A DNA stretch of 64,000 nucleotides. Source: Primula veris (taxonomy: Eukaryota > Streptophyta > Magnoliopsida > Ericales > Primulaceae). A program made the translations under genes and the position numbers. The notes below the pieces were generated by a model. It worked only from the letters and a program-made list of their open reading frames with translations. It had not been told where the DNA came from and did not search any database. Where the stretch lies: contig OY821740.1 of the NCBI GenBank assembly GCA_963682055.1, forward strand, positions 7,751,314 to 7,815,313, given 5' to 3'. Each line of letters begins with the position of its first letter. The stretch's first letter is position 1. Shown one piece after another: positions 14,601 through 24,388 of this stretch.

Positions 14601-14950
14601 CGTATATGGTAGGATCGTTTATTTTTTGATTTTATGGATTGCTGGTTTGGCAGTATAGGAATGATTTTGCTTTTAGATTAAATGACATGATGTTTGCAGA
14701 ATGAGGGGCGAGTGGTGCTTTTAACAAAGCTTAGATTTTCTTTCTTAGCGTTTTGATTTTATGATTTCAGTCTGGTTTTTGCTTATTATAAATTGATGTA
14801 TTGTCTTGCTTTTTTCAGCGCTGCTACTAAATTTTTAGGCTTTATAAAATATCGAGGGGATATCATGTTTTTGGTTGAGTTTTAGGATCTTCTTGGTACT
14901 TGTTAGTCATTGGATTCACTAGGTAAATGGAGTTGGCCATCCATAAACAA

Positions 14951-15008
14951 AACTGGTCGGGAACTGAAACTGTTCCCCTGATGAGGCTAAGGTAAGCCGA
15001 AACCAGTT
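14951..15008 (+). ncRNA. Type III hammerhead self-cleaving ribozyme
   Basis: All conserved hammerhead elements are present in order. Stem III 5' strand AACUGGU is at 14951-14957 and the cleavage-site base C is at 14958 (GUC triplet). Stem I is GGGAAC/GUUCCC (14959-14964 with 14972-14977) closed by a 7-base loop. The invariant CUGAUGA is at 14978-14984. Stem II is GGCU/AGCC (14985-14988 with 14995-14998) with a 6-base loop. GAAA is at 14999-15002, and stem III 3' strand CCAGUU is at 15003-15008, giving 7 stem III pairs with the terminal A of GAAA. Every predicted pair is Watson-Crick. Cleavage would fall between 14958 and 14959. Plant type III hammerheads are known mainly from retrozymes, small nonautonomous retroelements. 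I could not define LTRs, a primer site or target duplications here, so the host element is unproven. It lies about 0.5 kb upstream of a broken FBD gene on the same strand. Confidence 0.88.
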
Positions 15009-15519
15009 ATGCGTTAACACAAGAAAAAAAGGTTAGTTGGGTATGTTAAAATGTGTTCCAGGGTGACGCACGAGTACAAATATTTCTAGAATTTTAGAGT
15101 ATCCTCTTGATTGATTATTATAAATTTTAATAAAATGAAAATGTATTGTATAATTATAAAAATATTTCAACTTCGAATTCGAGTGTGCTGTTTTTGGTGG
15201 TTGACCTAGGGTTGGTTTCCACAAGTATGAAGTCGAAACCAGTAACCGTCCTTGTTGGCCAGTTTAACAAATAGTTTTGTTGGTTGGTTAATTGGTCACA
15301 TTTTAATTCAAAAGTTGAGTCCTTAACATGTCGGTTGTGGGTCTTGACACGTCATGTTATCCGTTTTTTGGGTGCAGTGATTTTGATGTGATGATGATGT
15401 ATAGTCATACATTGTGCTTGTTTCTAACTTATCATGTCTATATTGAATCGAGAAATTCTGTTATGATGATGTAAAGTCATACATTGTGCTTGTTTCTTAT
15501 GGTTGTACAAGGCAAATTT
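15009..15519. other. Spacer between ribozyme and FBD pseudogene
   Basis: No ORF of note. A direct duplication of about 35 bp containing gtcatacattgtgcttgttt occurs near 15410 and 15475. Confidence 0.5.
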
Positions 15520-16893
15520 ATGTTGGTTAAGGGCAATGTCTTATTTAGAATTCGAAGTTCTGCGTGCCTCCCGTCTTTGAAGATTTTATGTCTTCGACAA
15601 GTACATCTGGATTCTTCCCCTGGTGGCCTTTTGTCAGTCTGCCCTGTACTCGACGATGTATTGCTCGATCATTGTCTTTTTAAAAAATTGAGGAGGATCA
15701 AAGTATCCCATCCTACCCTAAAAAATTTTCGGATTGAGAGTTATCATGAGCCAGACCTGGTGCTGAATGCGCCTAGCCTTTTATACTTTTGATTACTTAG
15801 GCTCTGGAACAAGTCAGATTATTGAGGAAATTGGGTCGACATCGTTAGTTAAGGCTCGTATTTGTCCCCAACCCAAGACCGGTCAAGTCGGTCGTCTTAC
15901 TCTTAGTAAGTTTTTAGTGTTGTCTCTCATGCTCGACATCTCTATCTATCTGAGGCTTCAATTAAGGCATGTGTATTTCTTCCTTTCTCATTGTCTTGCT
16001 TGCCTAACGTAATTTCTCTCGTGTTGTGTTTTGGAAATCCTACCGATCATTAGCACATCACATTTCACTTCTTTGTGTTAACAAGTAAAACTTCTTATTG
16101 ATGAATGATGAGTAATGGAAAATATTTTTTTAAGATGGTACTTGAACATTATTAATTGGACATGGATGTTGCGAAACATATTTAGTTTACAATCAGATTT
16201 TTTTTAAAGCATTTTCAAAGATACGGACATACTGACAAATTTGCTTTTGACCAACAAGATGGAACAGAATGTATATAGAGTTGGATCTAATTGCTATTTC
16301 TAAGTTTGGTTGGTAGGCTTTTGAAGATGACTCGCAAGGCACTACTCACATTTTGTAATCTTTCCGGCTTGGAGGTTGGTTACGTCTCCAGAGTCGTGCT
16401 GCGATTATTGCCAGGCCTTTTGATTAAGTCATGTCATCTGAAAGTTATCGTCTTTGCCGAAGTGAGTTAATTAATTAACATTCAAACTTAAAAAAAATTG
16501 AGCAGTATGTCAGCATCCATGATATGTCACTCTAATTTCATATGGTTTGTTTGTTGAAAGGGCTTTAGAAATGAGGAGTCTGATCATGACGCTGATCTAC
16601 CCCTATGTTATGAAAATGTGCCCGCGTGCGTGTCTATGCATCTTAAAGAAATAGGATTTCGGGAGTTCTCGATGCAGGAAAATGAATGCAACTTGATGAA
16701 GTATTTTTTGAAAAATGCCAGAGTTCTGGACAAGATAATAATTCAATCGTTTATCAGTTGGGGAAAGCAGTTTGAGTTTAGCAAGAAGTTACCGACTTTC
16801 CCGAAATTCTCGAGGGAGTGTCAGATTATCATCGACAAAAAATGTGCTAAAGAAGAACAAATGTTGTTGAAAAGGAAAGGGATTACGTTCTAA
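15520..16893 (+). pseudogene. LRR/FBD pseudogene lacking its F-box
   Basis: The reading frame from 15520 encodes the LRR body of an F-box/LRR/FBD protein, with motifs such as SACLPSLKILCLRQV, SVCPVLDDVLLDHC and APSLLYF. An apparent one-base insertion in the T run after LLYF (about 15787-15794) shifts the frame to DYLGSGTSQ and SLVKARI. A second shift is needed to reach VVSHARHLYLSEASIK just before 15967. An exon 2 relic (about 16318-16464) reads SGLEVGYVSRVVLRLLPGLL. Exon 3 (16560-16893) keeps a good FBD domain, including VPACVSMHLKEIGFREFSMQ and a FPKFSRECQIIID-type ending. The F-box that should lie about 500 bases upstream is absent. The end of the LRR exon carries a GC-type splice donor (AAG|GCATGT) at the position used by the two intact paralogues at 36.9 and 41.5 kb. 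It has no F-box to contact SKP1 and two frameshifts, so it is most likely dead. Confidence 0.8.
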
Positions 16894-17281
16894 TTCACGC
16901 CATGCGTTCAACTTATAAGCTACAGTATTAGTTAATAGGCAGTTTGTGTGTGCCAATAATATTACTCGACTCATATTTACTAGTATAAGTTTACACAAAT
17001 AGTCTCTCTGTCTCTCCCTCCTATGCATGCAGTAACCAGAATAAGTAAAACGGGCTACTGAGAATTTAAGCACCGTTCATAACAACATACAAACGAATAT
17101 TAGCATGTATGTTTTTTCATTGTTTTGTTCAATTTTTCCTACTGAATACCTAGCCACCACTAACAAGCCTTTTATATCAGCCAATTCAAATATTTCAAGT
17201 TGGACAAAGTAGTACGAAATTCATTCATGACAGTATCATCTGCACGAGGGTTTTATTAGGAACATGATCACAGTCCCGGGT
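16894..17281. other. Intergenic spacer
   Basis: No gene seen. The stretch runs from the FBD pseudogene to the left inverted-repeat arm. Confidence 0.5.
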
Positions 17282-18317
17282 CCCTAATTTGCTGCAACTT
17301 TAAAAAAATGTCCCCTCCAGTTTTGGTACCGAAAGCCGCTTTGGTTGATTTAGGTCCCCAAATCCGGCATCCGCAACACCCCTTTTTTTGGTATTACTTG
17401 CATAATTGGATGCCAACGATTTAGCCAAAAGATTTTGTGGTTCCAAGTTCATGGTTAGCATCTTCAGAGAAATTGTTCTCAGGTAGTCGGTCTGCATTTT
17501 ACGAAGAAAGATCAGACAAAAGAGTTGATCTAAAATTTCAATTTATATAATTACTCCGTACTACATTTTAGTTTATGTCAGCCTGCTTTTGACAAAAATA
17601 TTAAAAAAACCAACAAGCTATGCTTTAGGAAAATAAACCCGAAATAGAATCTATGGGCATACCTGGCTTAAAGCAGCAGAGTAGATCTTCTCCTCAAACC
17701 TTCTCGCAAATCCTTTAGCCTCTTGTGATCCCTGATCTCCAGGAAAAGGAAAAAGCCTCTTCAGGGTTTCCATTCTGCCCACAAGATATTTAGTTTTAGA
17801 AAGTTTCAGAAAAAAAATCACGAGCCGTAATTCTGCCCACAAGGAAAAAGCGTCTTCAAGGTTTCCATTCAGTTCCTATGTTTTTTTGCTCTCTATTCCC
17901 ATTCCCTTCAAGTTACAAAAATCTCACAATCCCGTTCTCATCTTCATCTACATTTTGATCTGTCTGATACTGGTGTTTAGACATGTAAAATTGAACCAAC
18001 TTCGTAAACACCACACCGATCGTTATCCAAACACGAAAAAAATAATCTATTTTCAGCTTCAAGTACTTTCAAGCAACTCTCCTAATCCTGTATCATTTTT
18101 TAATGTAATCATGTTCCTTAAAGTTAATGTCATCACATGTGAAATGAAAACAGACTCTTCGCAAGCTGGTGCATATGCAAGTAAAGCAAACATATCCCTT
18201 ATGCACCAAAAAGAAAGACTACTTAAAACGTCCATCCTGTATTTTTCCTCTTCATATGGCCATTCCCCATAGAAATTCTTATATCTTCACAACTTTGTAA
18301 TAATTTTAATCAACATT
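17282..18317. repeat. Left arm of a 1036-bp inverted repeat (A)
   Basis: Reading this arm on the plus strand gives nearly the same sequence as the reverse complement of 19928-20963, from ccctaatttgctg to aatcaacatt. The arms appear equal in length and differ at only a few scattered bases, which indicates a recent duplication. The arm contains exons 2 and 3 of the KIX gene copy 1. The spacer between the arms is 1610 bp. Confidence 0.9.
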
Positions 18318-18669
18318 TGGTTCTTCTATTTCAATGCATATGCAGATAAAGTTGGACTAGACACACATACCCGACAAACTCTTACAGATAAGAACAAAAA
18401 TGATTACTTTCGACTCCTTTATTTATTCACTTTTCCTATGTAAAATCGTACTTATTTCTCAAAATCCATTCTGCATACATATCTTTATCGAGAACCAAAA
18501 AACACTCTTATATCACAAACAAGTAATCTTTTTTATATACTGAAAATAGAACTCACATCTTGTTGACAATTATTTGACGAGCTTCGTTTTGCAATTGGGT
18601 CCTCCAATCGGCGGTGCTGGTTGCTGGTTTGGCCTTAACCTGAGCAGGACTCCAGTTAATATTATCCAT
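17300..18669 (-). CDS. MED15-like KIX-domain protein, copy 1
   Basis: Three minus-strand exons can be joined: 18669-18557 (start ATG at 18669-18667), 17774-17663 and 17491-17300 (stop TAA). They give 138 residues. Exon 1 encodes MDNINWSPAQ and DWRTQLQNEARQIIVNK. The junction codon makes an Ile, giving KIMETL. Exon 2 ends ARRFEEKIYSAALSQ. Exon 3 begins TDYLRTISLKMLTMNLEPQN. Order and motifs match the N-terminal KIX domain of Mediator subunit 15, which binds transcription activators. Splice sites are GTGAGT/AG and GTATGC/AG. MED15 proteins are much longer (Q-rich, usually over 1000 residues), so this is a KIX-only copy. The exon 3 donor present in copies 2 and 3 is destroyed here; translation runs on into an unrelated tail (GFGDLNQPKRLSVPKLEG) and stops. 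ATG is chosen because the MED15 N-terminus aligns there. Expression is unknown; it may also be a pseudogene or the last module of a poly-KIX gene. Confidence 0.7.
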
Positions 18670-18679
18670 CACTGTCAAA

Positions 18680-19500
18680 ATAGAAAATAATAAGTATTTT
18701 ATAAATTAGACATAACTTTAAGGTTCAACTAGACAGTAATTACTTCGGCTGAACAAAAGATTTAAGCACAGAATGAATATACTCATCATTATCAAACTAT
18801 GGCTTAACCCAAGAATTTGGAGAAGGCTCTATTGAACCAAATGAGATGTCACGTTGGAACAAAATGGATAAACAAATAAAAAAATATAAGTAACTAATAT
18901 CCGACACTGTCATTTTATACCAAATATAGCAAGTATATAATTCACTATTACACAGCTTCAATTAATCAGAGATTCCATCCATCGAATAAACAAGGAAAAA
19001 ATGAAAAAAATAACATTCTTCAGGTAAATAATTATTATGTATTTAATATCATAATAGAAAACAAAGGAGACAACACAGAATAGTATCCAACAGCCATCAC
19101 TATCATTTTGCATCAAGATACAGCGAAACAATCACCCCCATTAATAGCAAAATATAAGCTTCAATTAGAAAGAACTACCATATGTCAAACAAAAGACCAA
19201 CTACTTTCCCAAGAAAAGAAATAAGGAACAAAATATGCCAAATACCAAGAACTACTTTTTACAAATATTAGTTCACTGTCATCTAATATTAAATTACAGT
19301 TAAGTAAATTTAAGTTTTAAACAATAGAGATTTCATCAGTAGAACAAACAACGAAGCACAAAAAGAAAAACGGGAAAAAAAAAACAGTGAAAGAGTTAAT
19401 CATCAGTCACTGTCAATTTGTGATTTGACTAAAAAATTGTTGCACATTGCTTTAGTTATAGAACAATATCATCGGAAAATTGATGAAAAGAAGAGCGGAT
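18680..19500. repeat. Degenerate repeats of about 150 bp derived from the KIX upstream region
   Basis: On the plus strand, phrases of the type attatccatcactgtcattt, then atatcaaa, acttcaattaa and gaacaaa...aagcacaaaatga recur several times (for example 18663, 18900, 19085 and 19405). The first phrase is the complement of the KIX exon 1 start (acag|tgATGGATAAT), so the repeat includes the acceptor and start-codon region. Related copies occur at 20960-21700, 23640-24350 and 25440-26430. Confidence 0.65.
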
Positions 19501-19932
19501 AAACAACCTATATCACTGTCAAAAACTTATTTAGATATTACAATATGGGAATAGCTAATGAGTGCCCCCTATGCATTGGTTCAGGGTATTTGATATGTGT
19601 CTTATAATGTCAATCATGGTAATTTATTAATAACATTACCTTTAAACAAGTAGTTGAAAAGATAGTTCTTGAATTAATAACACTTCCTTAACAAGTAATT
19701 AAAGACCTGGTTTTGGAAATGTTGTCATGAAATGGTAGTATTAAACATTTAATGTTTATAAATGCAACCACTATTTGTATTAGATGCAACATGATTTTGG
19801 AAAGATGTTGAATGCTTAAGGAATTCCGCAAGGGCACTCGTTAGCCAAACCATTACAATGCTACACGCAAAGTTTCATCATTAGAGCAAAACAGAACTAC
19901 AGTATTTAATAACATCACAGACTACATAATGT
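18722..19932. repeat. Direct repeat B, first copy (about 1.21 kb)
   Basis: From ggttcaactagacagtaatt to cagactacataatgtt this matches 20964-22176 with a few substitutions and small indels. It includes a 307-bp hAT-like MITE at the same relative position in both copies. Confidence 0.9.
19545..19851. mobile_element. hAT-like MITE, 307 bp, 8-bp target duplication
   Basis: The terminal inverted repeats are ATGGGAATAGCTAATGAGTG at the left and the reverse complement of a right end reading GGTTTGGCTAACGAGTGCCC. The 8-bp direct repeat ATTACAAT flanks the element at 19537-19544 and 19852-19859. There is no coding capacity. An 8-bp duplication fits the hAT superfamily; the family assignment is an inference. 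Confidence 0.75.
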
Positions 19933-20963
19933 TGATTAAAATTATTACAAAGTTGTGAAGATATAAGAATTTCTATGGGGAATGGCAATATGAAGAGGAA
20001 AAATACGGGATGGACGTTTTAAGTAGTCTTTCTTTTTGGTGCATAAGGGATATGTTTGCTTTACTTGCATAAGCACCAGCTTGCGAAGGGTCGGTTTTCA
20101 TTTCACATGTGATGACACTAACTTTAAGGAACATGATTACATTAAAAAATGATACAGGATTAGGAGAGTTGCTTGAAAGTACCTGAAGCTGAAAATAGAT
20201 TATTTTTTTCGTGTTTGGATAACGATCGGTGTGGTGTTTACGAAGTTGGTTCAATTTTACATGTCTAAACACCAGTTCAGACAGATCAAAATGTAGATGA
20301 AGATGAGAACGGGATTGTGAGATTTTTGCAACTTGAAGGGAATGGGAATAGAGAGCAGAAAAACAAAGGAACTGAATGGAAACCTTGAAGACGCTTTTTC
20401 CTTGTGGGCAGAATTACGGCTCGTGATTTTTTTTCTGAAACTTTCTAAAACTAAATATCTTGTGGGCAGAATGGAAACCCTGAAGAGGCTTTTTCCTTTT
20501 CCTGGAGATCAGGGATCACAAGAGGCTAAAGGATTTGCGAGAAGGTTTGAGGAGAAGATCTACTCTACTGCTTTAAGCCAAGTATGCCCATAGATTCTAT
20601 TTCGGGTTTATTTTCCTAAAGCATAGCTTGTTGGTTTTTTTAATATTTTTGTCAAAAGCAGGCTGACATAAACTAAAATGTAGTACGGAGTAATTATATA
20701 AAATTGAAATTTTAGATCAACTCTTTTGTCTGATCTTTCTTCGTAAAATGCAGACCGACTACCTGAGAACAATTTCTCTGAAGATGCTAACCATGAACTT
20801 GGAACCACAAAATCTTTTGGCTAAATCGTTGGCATCCAATTATGCAAGTAATACCAAAAAAAGGGGTGTTGCGGATGCCGGATTTGGGGACCTAAATCAA
20901 CCGAAGCAGCTTTCGGTACCAAAACTGGAGAGGACATTTTTTTAAAGTTGCAGCAAATTAGGG
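19928..20963. repeat. Right arm of the 1036-bp inverted repeat (A')
   Basis: This is an inverted copy of 17282-18317. It begins aatgttgattaaaattatta and ends gcagcaaattaggg, where direct repeat B' starts at once (ggttcaactag). The join at 20963/20964 and the aatgtt shared at the B/A' junction mark the breakpoints. Confidence 0.9.
20470..20945 (+). pseudogene. Inverted partial copy of KIX exons 2 and 3
   Basis: Exon 2 (20470-20581) and exon 3 (20754-20945) of the KIX copy are repeated here on the plus strand, with intact reading frames (METLKRLFPFPG, RRFEEKIYSTALSQ, TDYLRTISLKMLTMN, then the same foreign tail and stop). Exon 1 is absent because the duplication breaks inside intron 1, so the KIX domain lacks its first helix. 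It is likely noncoding on its own. Its importance is that antisense read-through would pair with copy 1. Confidence 0.8.
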
Positions 20964-22176
20964 GGTTCAACTAGACAGTAATTACTTCGGCAGAACAAAA
21001 GATTTTAAGCACAGAATGAATATACTCATCATCGTCAAACTATGGCTTAACCCAAGAATTTGGAGAAGGCTCTATTGAACCAAATGAGATGTCACATTGG
21101 AACAAAATGGATAAACAAATAAAAAAATATAAGTAACTAATATCCGACACACTCATTTTATACCAAATATAGCAAGTATATAATTCACTATTACACAGCT
21201 TCAATTAATCAGAGATTCCATCCACCGAATTAACGATCAAGGAAAAAATGAAAAAAATAACATTCTTCAGGTAAATAATTATTATGTATTTAATATCACA
21301 ATAGAAAACAAAGGAGACAACGCAGAATAGTATCCAACAGCCATCGCTATCATTTTGCATCAACAACGAAACAATCACCCCCATTAATAGCAAAATATAA
21401 GCTTCCATTAGAAAGAACTACCATATGTCAAACAAAAGACCAACTACTTTCCCAAGAAAAGAAATAAGGAACAAAATATGCCAAATACCAAGAACTATTT
21501 TTTACAAATATTAGTTCACTGTCATCTAATATTAAATTACAGTTAAGTAAATTTAAGTTTTAAACAATAGAGATTTCATTAGTAGAACAAACAACGAAGC
21601 ACAAAAAGAAAAACGGAAAAAAAAAACAGTGAAAGAGTTAATCATCAGTCACTGTCAATTTTGTGATTTGACTAAAAAATTGTTGCACATTGCTTTAGTT
21701 ATAGAACAATATCATCGGAAAATTGATGAAAAGAAGAGCGGATAAACATCCTATATCACTATCAAAAACTTATTTAGATATTACAATATGGGAATAGCTA
21801 ATGAGTGCCCCCTATGCATTGGTTAAGGCTATTTGATATGTGTCTTATAATGTCAATCATGGTAATTTATTAATAACATTACCTTTAAACAAGTAGTTGA
21901 AAAGTTAGTTCTTGAATTAATAACACTTCCTTAACAAGTAATTAAAGACATGGTTTTGGAAATGTTGTCATGAAATGGTAGTATTAAACATTTAATGTTT
22001 ATAAATGCAACCACTATTTGTATTAGATGCAACATGATTTTGGAAAGATGTTGAATGCTTAAGGAATTCCGCAAGGGCACTCGTTAGCCAAACCATTACA
22101 ATGCTACACGCAAAGTTTCATCATTAGAGCAAAATAGAACTACAGTATTTAATAACATCACAGACTACATAATGTT
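20964..22176. repeat. Direct repeat B', second copy
   Basis: This is a near-identical copy of 18722-19932. It ends at aatgtt (near 22176), where KIX copy 2 flanking sequence (tcagctgaaccagagc) resumes. Confidence 0.9.
21788..22094. mobile_element. hAT-like MITE, second copy carried by the segmental duplication
   Basis: Same 307 bp, same termini and the same ATTACAAT flanks (21780-21787 and 22095-22102) as 19545-19851. Shared flanks show that it was duplicated with repeat B and did not insert independently. Confidence 0.8.
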
Positions 22177-22238
22177 TCAGCTGAACCAGAGCTTTTAAGT
22201 TTAATAAAGTAGCACAAACGTATTCATGACAATCTCAC

Positions 22239-23621
22239 CTGCATCTTTGGCGTTTTTGTTATTAGTGGCAAAATTGGAGGGCAGATAATCGGCTATAGAA
22301 TTATGTGATTTTGAGTCCACTCCTAGCATCTTTAAAGAAATTTTCCTCAAATAGTCAGTCTGCAATTAAAAAAAGAGATGGAACAAAATAAGGGTAATAC
22401 AGTAAATTTGACTGTATATTACTTCTCTAAGTTTCTGTCAGCCTAAATTTTATAAGAAAATAGGTAGATATCAAACACAGCACAGCACCAGACAATGCTT
22501 TAGGAAAATAAATCCGAGATGAAACTATCGACATACTTGGCTTGTAAAAGCAGTGTACATCTTCTCCTCAAACCTTCTGGCCATATTTTCTAGCTGTTGC
22601 TGTCCTTCTCGTCCAGAAGAAAAAGGAGGATGCGTATTCAAGGTGTCCATTCTACCCACAAAAAATATTTCATTTACATTTCAAAAAAGATAAAACCATT
22701 TTCAACAAGCATCAGAGACCAAAGTCAACAAACGGAGATGGAAAACGCCTTAAACAGCAACTTACAGCTCACCAGTAAAAGAAGAAACGAGACAAAAACT
22801 TAAAAGACACGGAATGAATAAAACGACAACGTAAAGAAAAAATTAAACTAGACAAAATAAATCAAATTTAGCTTCAATCTCTTCACCTATATTTTGTTTA
22901 TTTCATACCAGTCTGCATATATATAAAATCGAACTGATCCAGTAAACTTCACACAAATTGTTACCCAACAAACGAGGTAATTATCTAATTTTTGCTTCAA
23001 TTGCCAAAAGGAAATTTTCAGAAAATCCTCTCTTTTTTAATTTTGATTAGCCTTAATGCATTATTTTCTTACCTATGTTCCTTGAATTTAAGTGTCTTCA
23101 CGAGCAAAATGAAATTGACCCCTTGAATCCCTATAAAACCTAGACTAAAATAAATAAACTAGCTTTTAATCAATAGAAAATGAGAATATTTACTTTATAA
23201 AATCAAACCCTGGCATTTCAGTTTTATTTTCTCCTACTTAAAAGAACAATTACTCATTCACATTTATACACATTTTGTTTCCTAATAGTCGCATAATTGA
23301 GTGCCCATATTAATTGAACATTTGGTTTCCTTTAACATCAGCGCCTAAGAAAATAAAGTTGGACCAATCAAGGACCCAACAAACTGCCACACAAAAGAAC
23401 AAAAGTATATGCTTCAACTCCTTCATGTTCATTATTCACAGGAAAATATTTGTAGGCACTACAAAGCACTATTTTCTGATAACATAATCTAAATTGAATT
23501 GAAAACAACACACTCACATCTTGTTGACAATCCTTTGGCGAGATCCGTTTTCCAATTGGCTCCTCCAATCACTATTTTCGATTACTGGTCTCTGAGCAGG
23601 CCTCCAATTATTAGCATCCAT
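22239..23621 (-). CDS. MED15-like KIX-domain module, copy 2
   Basis: The exons are 23621-23518 (34 codons plus 2 bases; MDANNWRPAQRPV and DWRSQLENGSRQRIVNK), 22651-22537 (KIMDTL junction; RRFEEKMYTAFTSQ) and 22359-22239 (TDYLRKISLKMLGVD, then a polar Asn/Lys-rich tail). All junctions have GT/AG sites. The last exon ends in a clear donor (GCAG|GTGAGA) in phase 1, so the message must continue. No MED15 exon 4 is visible; the sequence beyond 22176 is repeat B'. The next plausible acceptor that keeps the frame is the one before copy 1 exon 1 (18672), which would read G+TG = Val then Met-Asp. KIX modules bind activators in the Mediator tail. Frame conservation across three exons suggests past or present function, but the 3' end has been displaced by the duplication. 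Confidence 0.65.
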
Positions 23622-23639
23622 CACTGTAATTTTATCAAA

Positions 23640-24380
23640 ATGTGGGTAACTATATAAGTTACAGATTAAAACATAACTATTAGCTTCAATTTAACGGAAT
23701 GATCTCCAAACGAACAAAAAATCAAGCACAAAATAAGTAAATTCATCATTGTGTCATCATTAAACTAAAACTATTAGCTTCAATTTAACGGAATGATCTC
23801 CAAACGAACAAAAGATCAAGCAGAAAATAAGTAAATCCATCATCGCCGTCATCATTAAACTAAGCCCTAACCCCAAAAATTTGGGATCGGCTATATAGGA
23901 ACGAATTAGCTGTCAAGTCGGAACAAAATAGAAAAAAAAAACAAAATAACTATATGTAAATTACAAACAGCCAACACTGTCATTTCATATAAAAATTTAA
24001 CTAAGTAATAATTTGCATTTACCCATAACTTTGGTTTCAATGAATCAGAGATTCCAAATGGCGAAGAAAGGATCCAGTACAAAATGAAAAATAGAATATT
24101 CTTCAGCTAAGCAACTATTATGCCATTTAATATCAAAATACAGATAAGTAATTATTTACAGATCAAGCAACTATAAACTTTGATTAAACAAAAATCCTTC
24201 AATATGAACAAAAGAAGAAGTAAAAAAGGGGAAATGAACAGAGAACGGATTATTATCCACCTGGCTTAACTAGAACAAACACAACCATTTAATGACTCAC
24301 AAACTACATAAAGCTTCAGCTATTCAAAATCTTTGAAGTTGGAAAAAAATTAAGAACGGAAGTACAAAAACATTCATGAT
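23640..24380. repeat. Intermodule spacer with degenerate KIX-upstream repeats
   Basis: A tandem duplication near 23690 and 23770 repeats attagcttcaatttaacgga plus a gatctccaaacgaacaaaa-like phrase. Further decayed units with cactgtcattt and tttaatatcaaaatacag follow. No coding exon was found on either strand. Confidence 0.6.
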
Positions 24381-24388
24381 GATATCAC

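Larger units (their letters stand above)
7400..14940. other. Long T-rich region without a supportable gene
   Basis: No ORF here has a recognisable domain or a partner exon, although several reach 60-100 codons. Base composition is strongly T-rich on the plus strand, as in plant introns. A degenerate relative of the upstream array lies around 9230-9640. The region could be intronic or noncoding transcript sequence following the 2724 promoter, but nothing in it proves transcription. Confidence 0.55.

Noticed and set aside
15185..15230. A second cgaaaccagt phrase that could be a degenerate partner of the hammerhead, as expected for a retrozyme with two LTRs.
   Set aside because: Only about ten bases match. 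The CUGAUGA core and stem II are absent, and the flanks do not align with the first copy.
22597..22803. Plus-strand ORF of 68 codons.
   Set aside because: It overlaps the antisense of KIX copy 2 exon 2 and has no features of its own.
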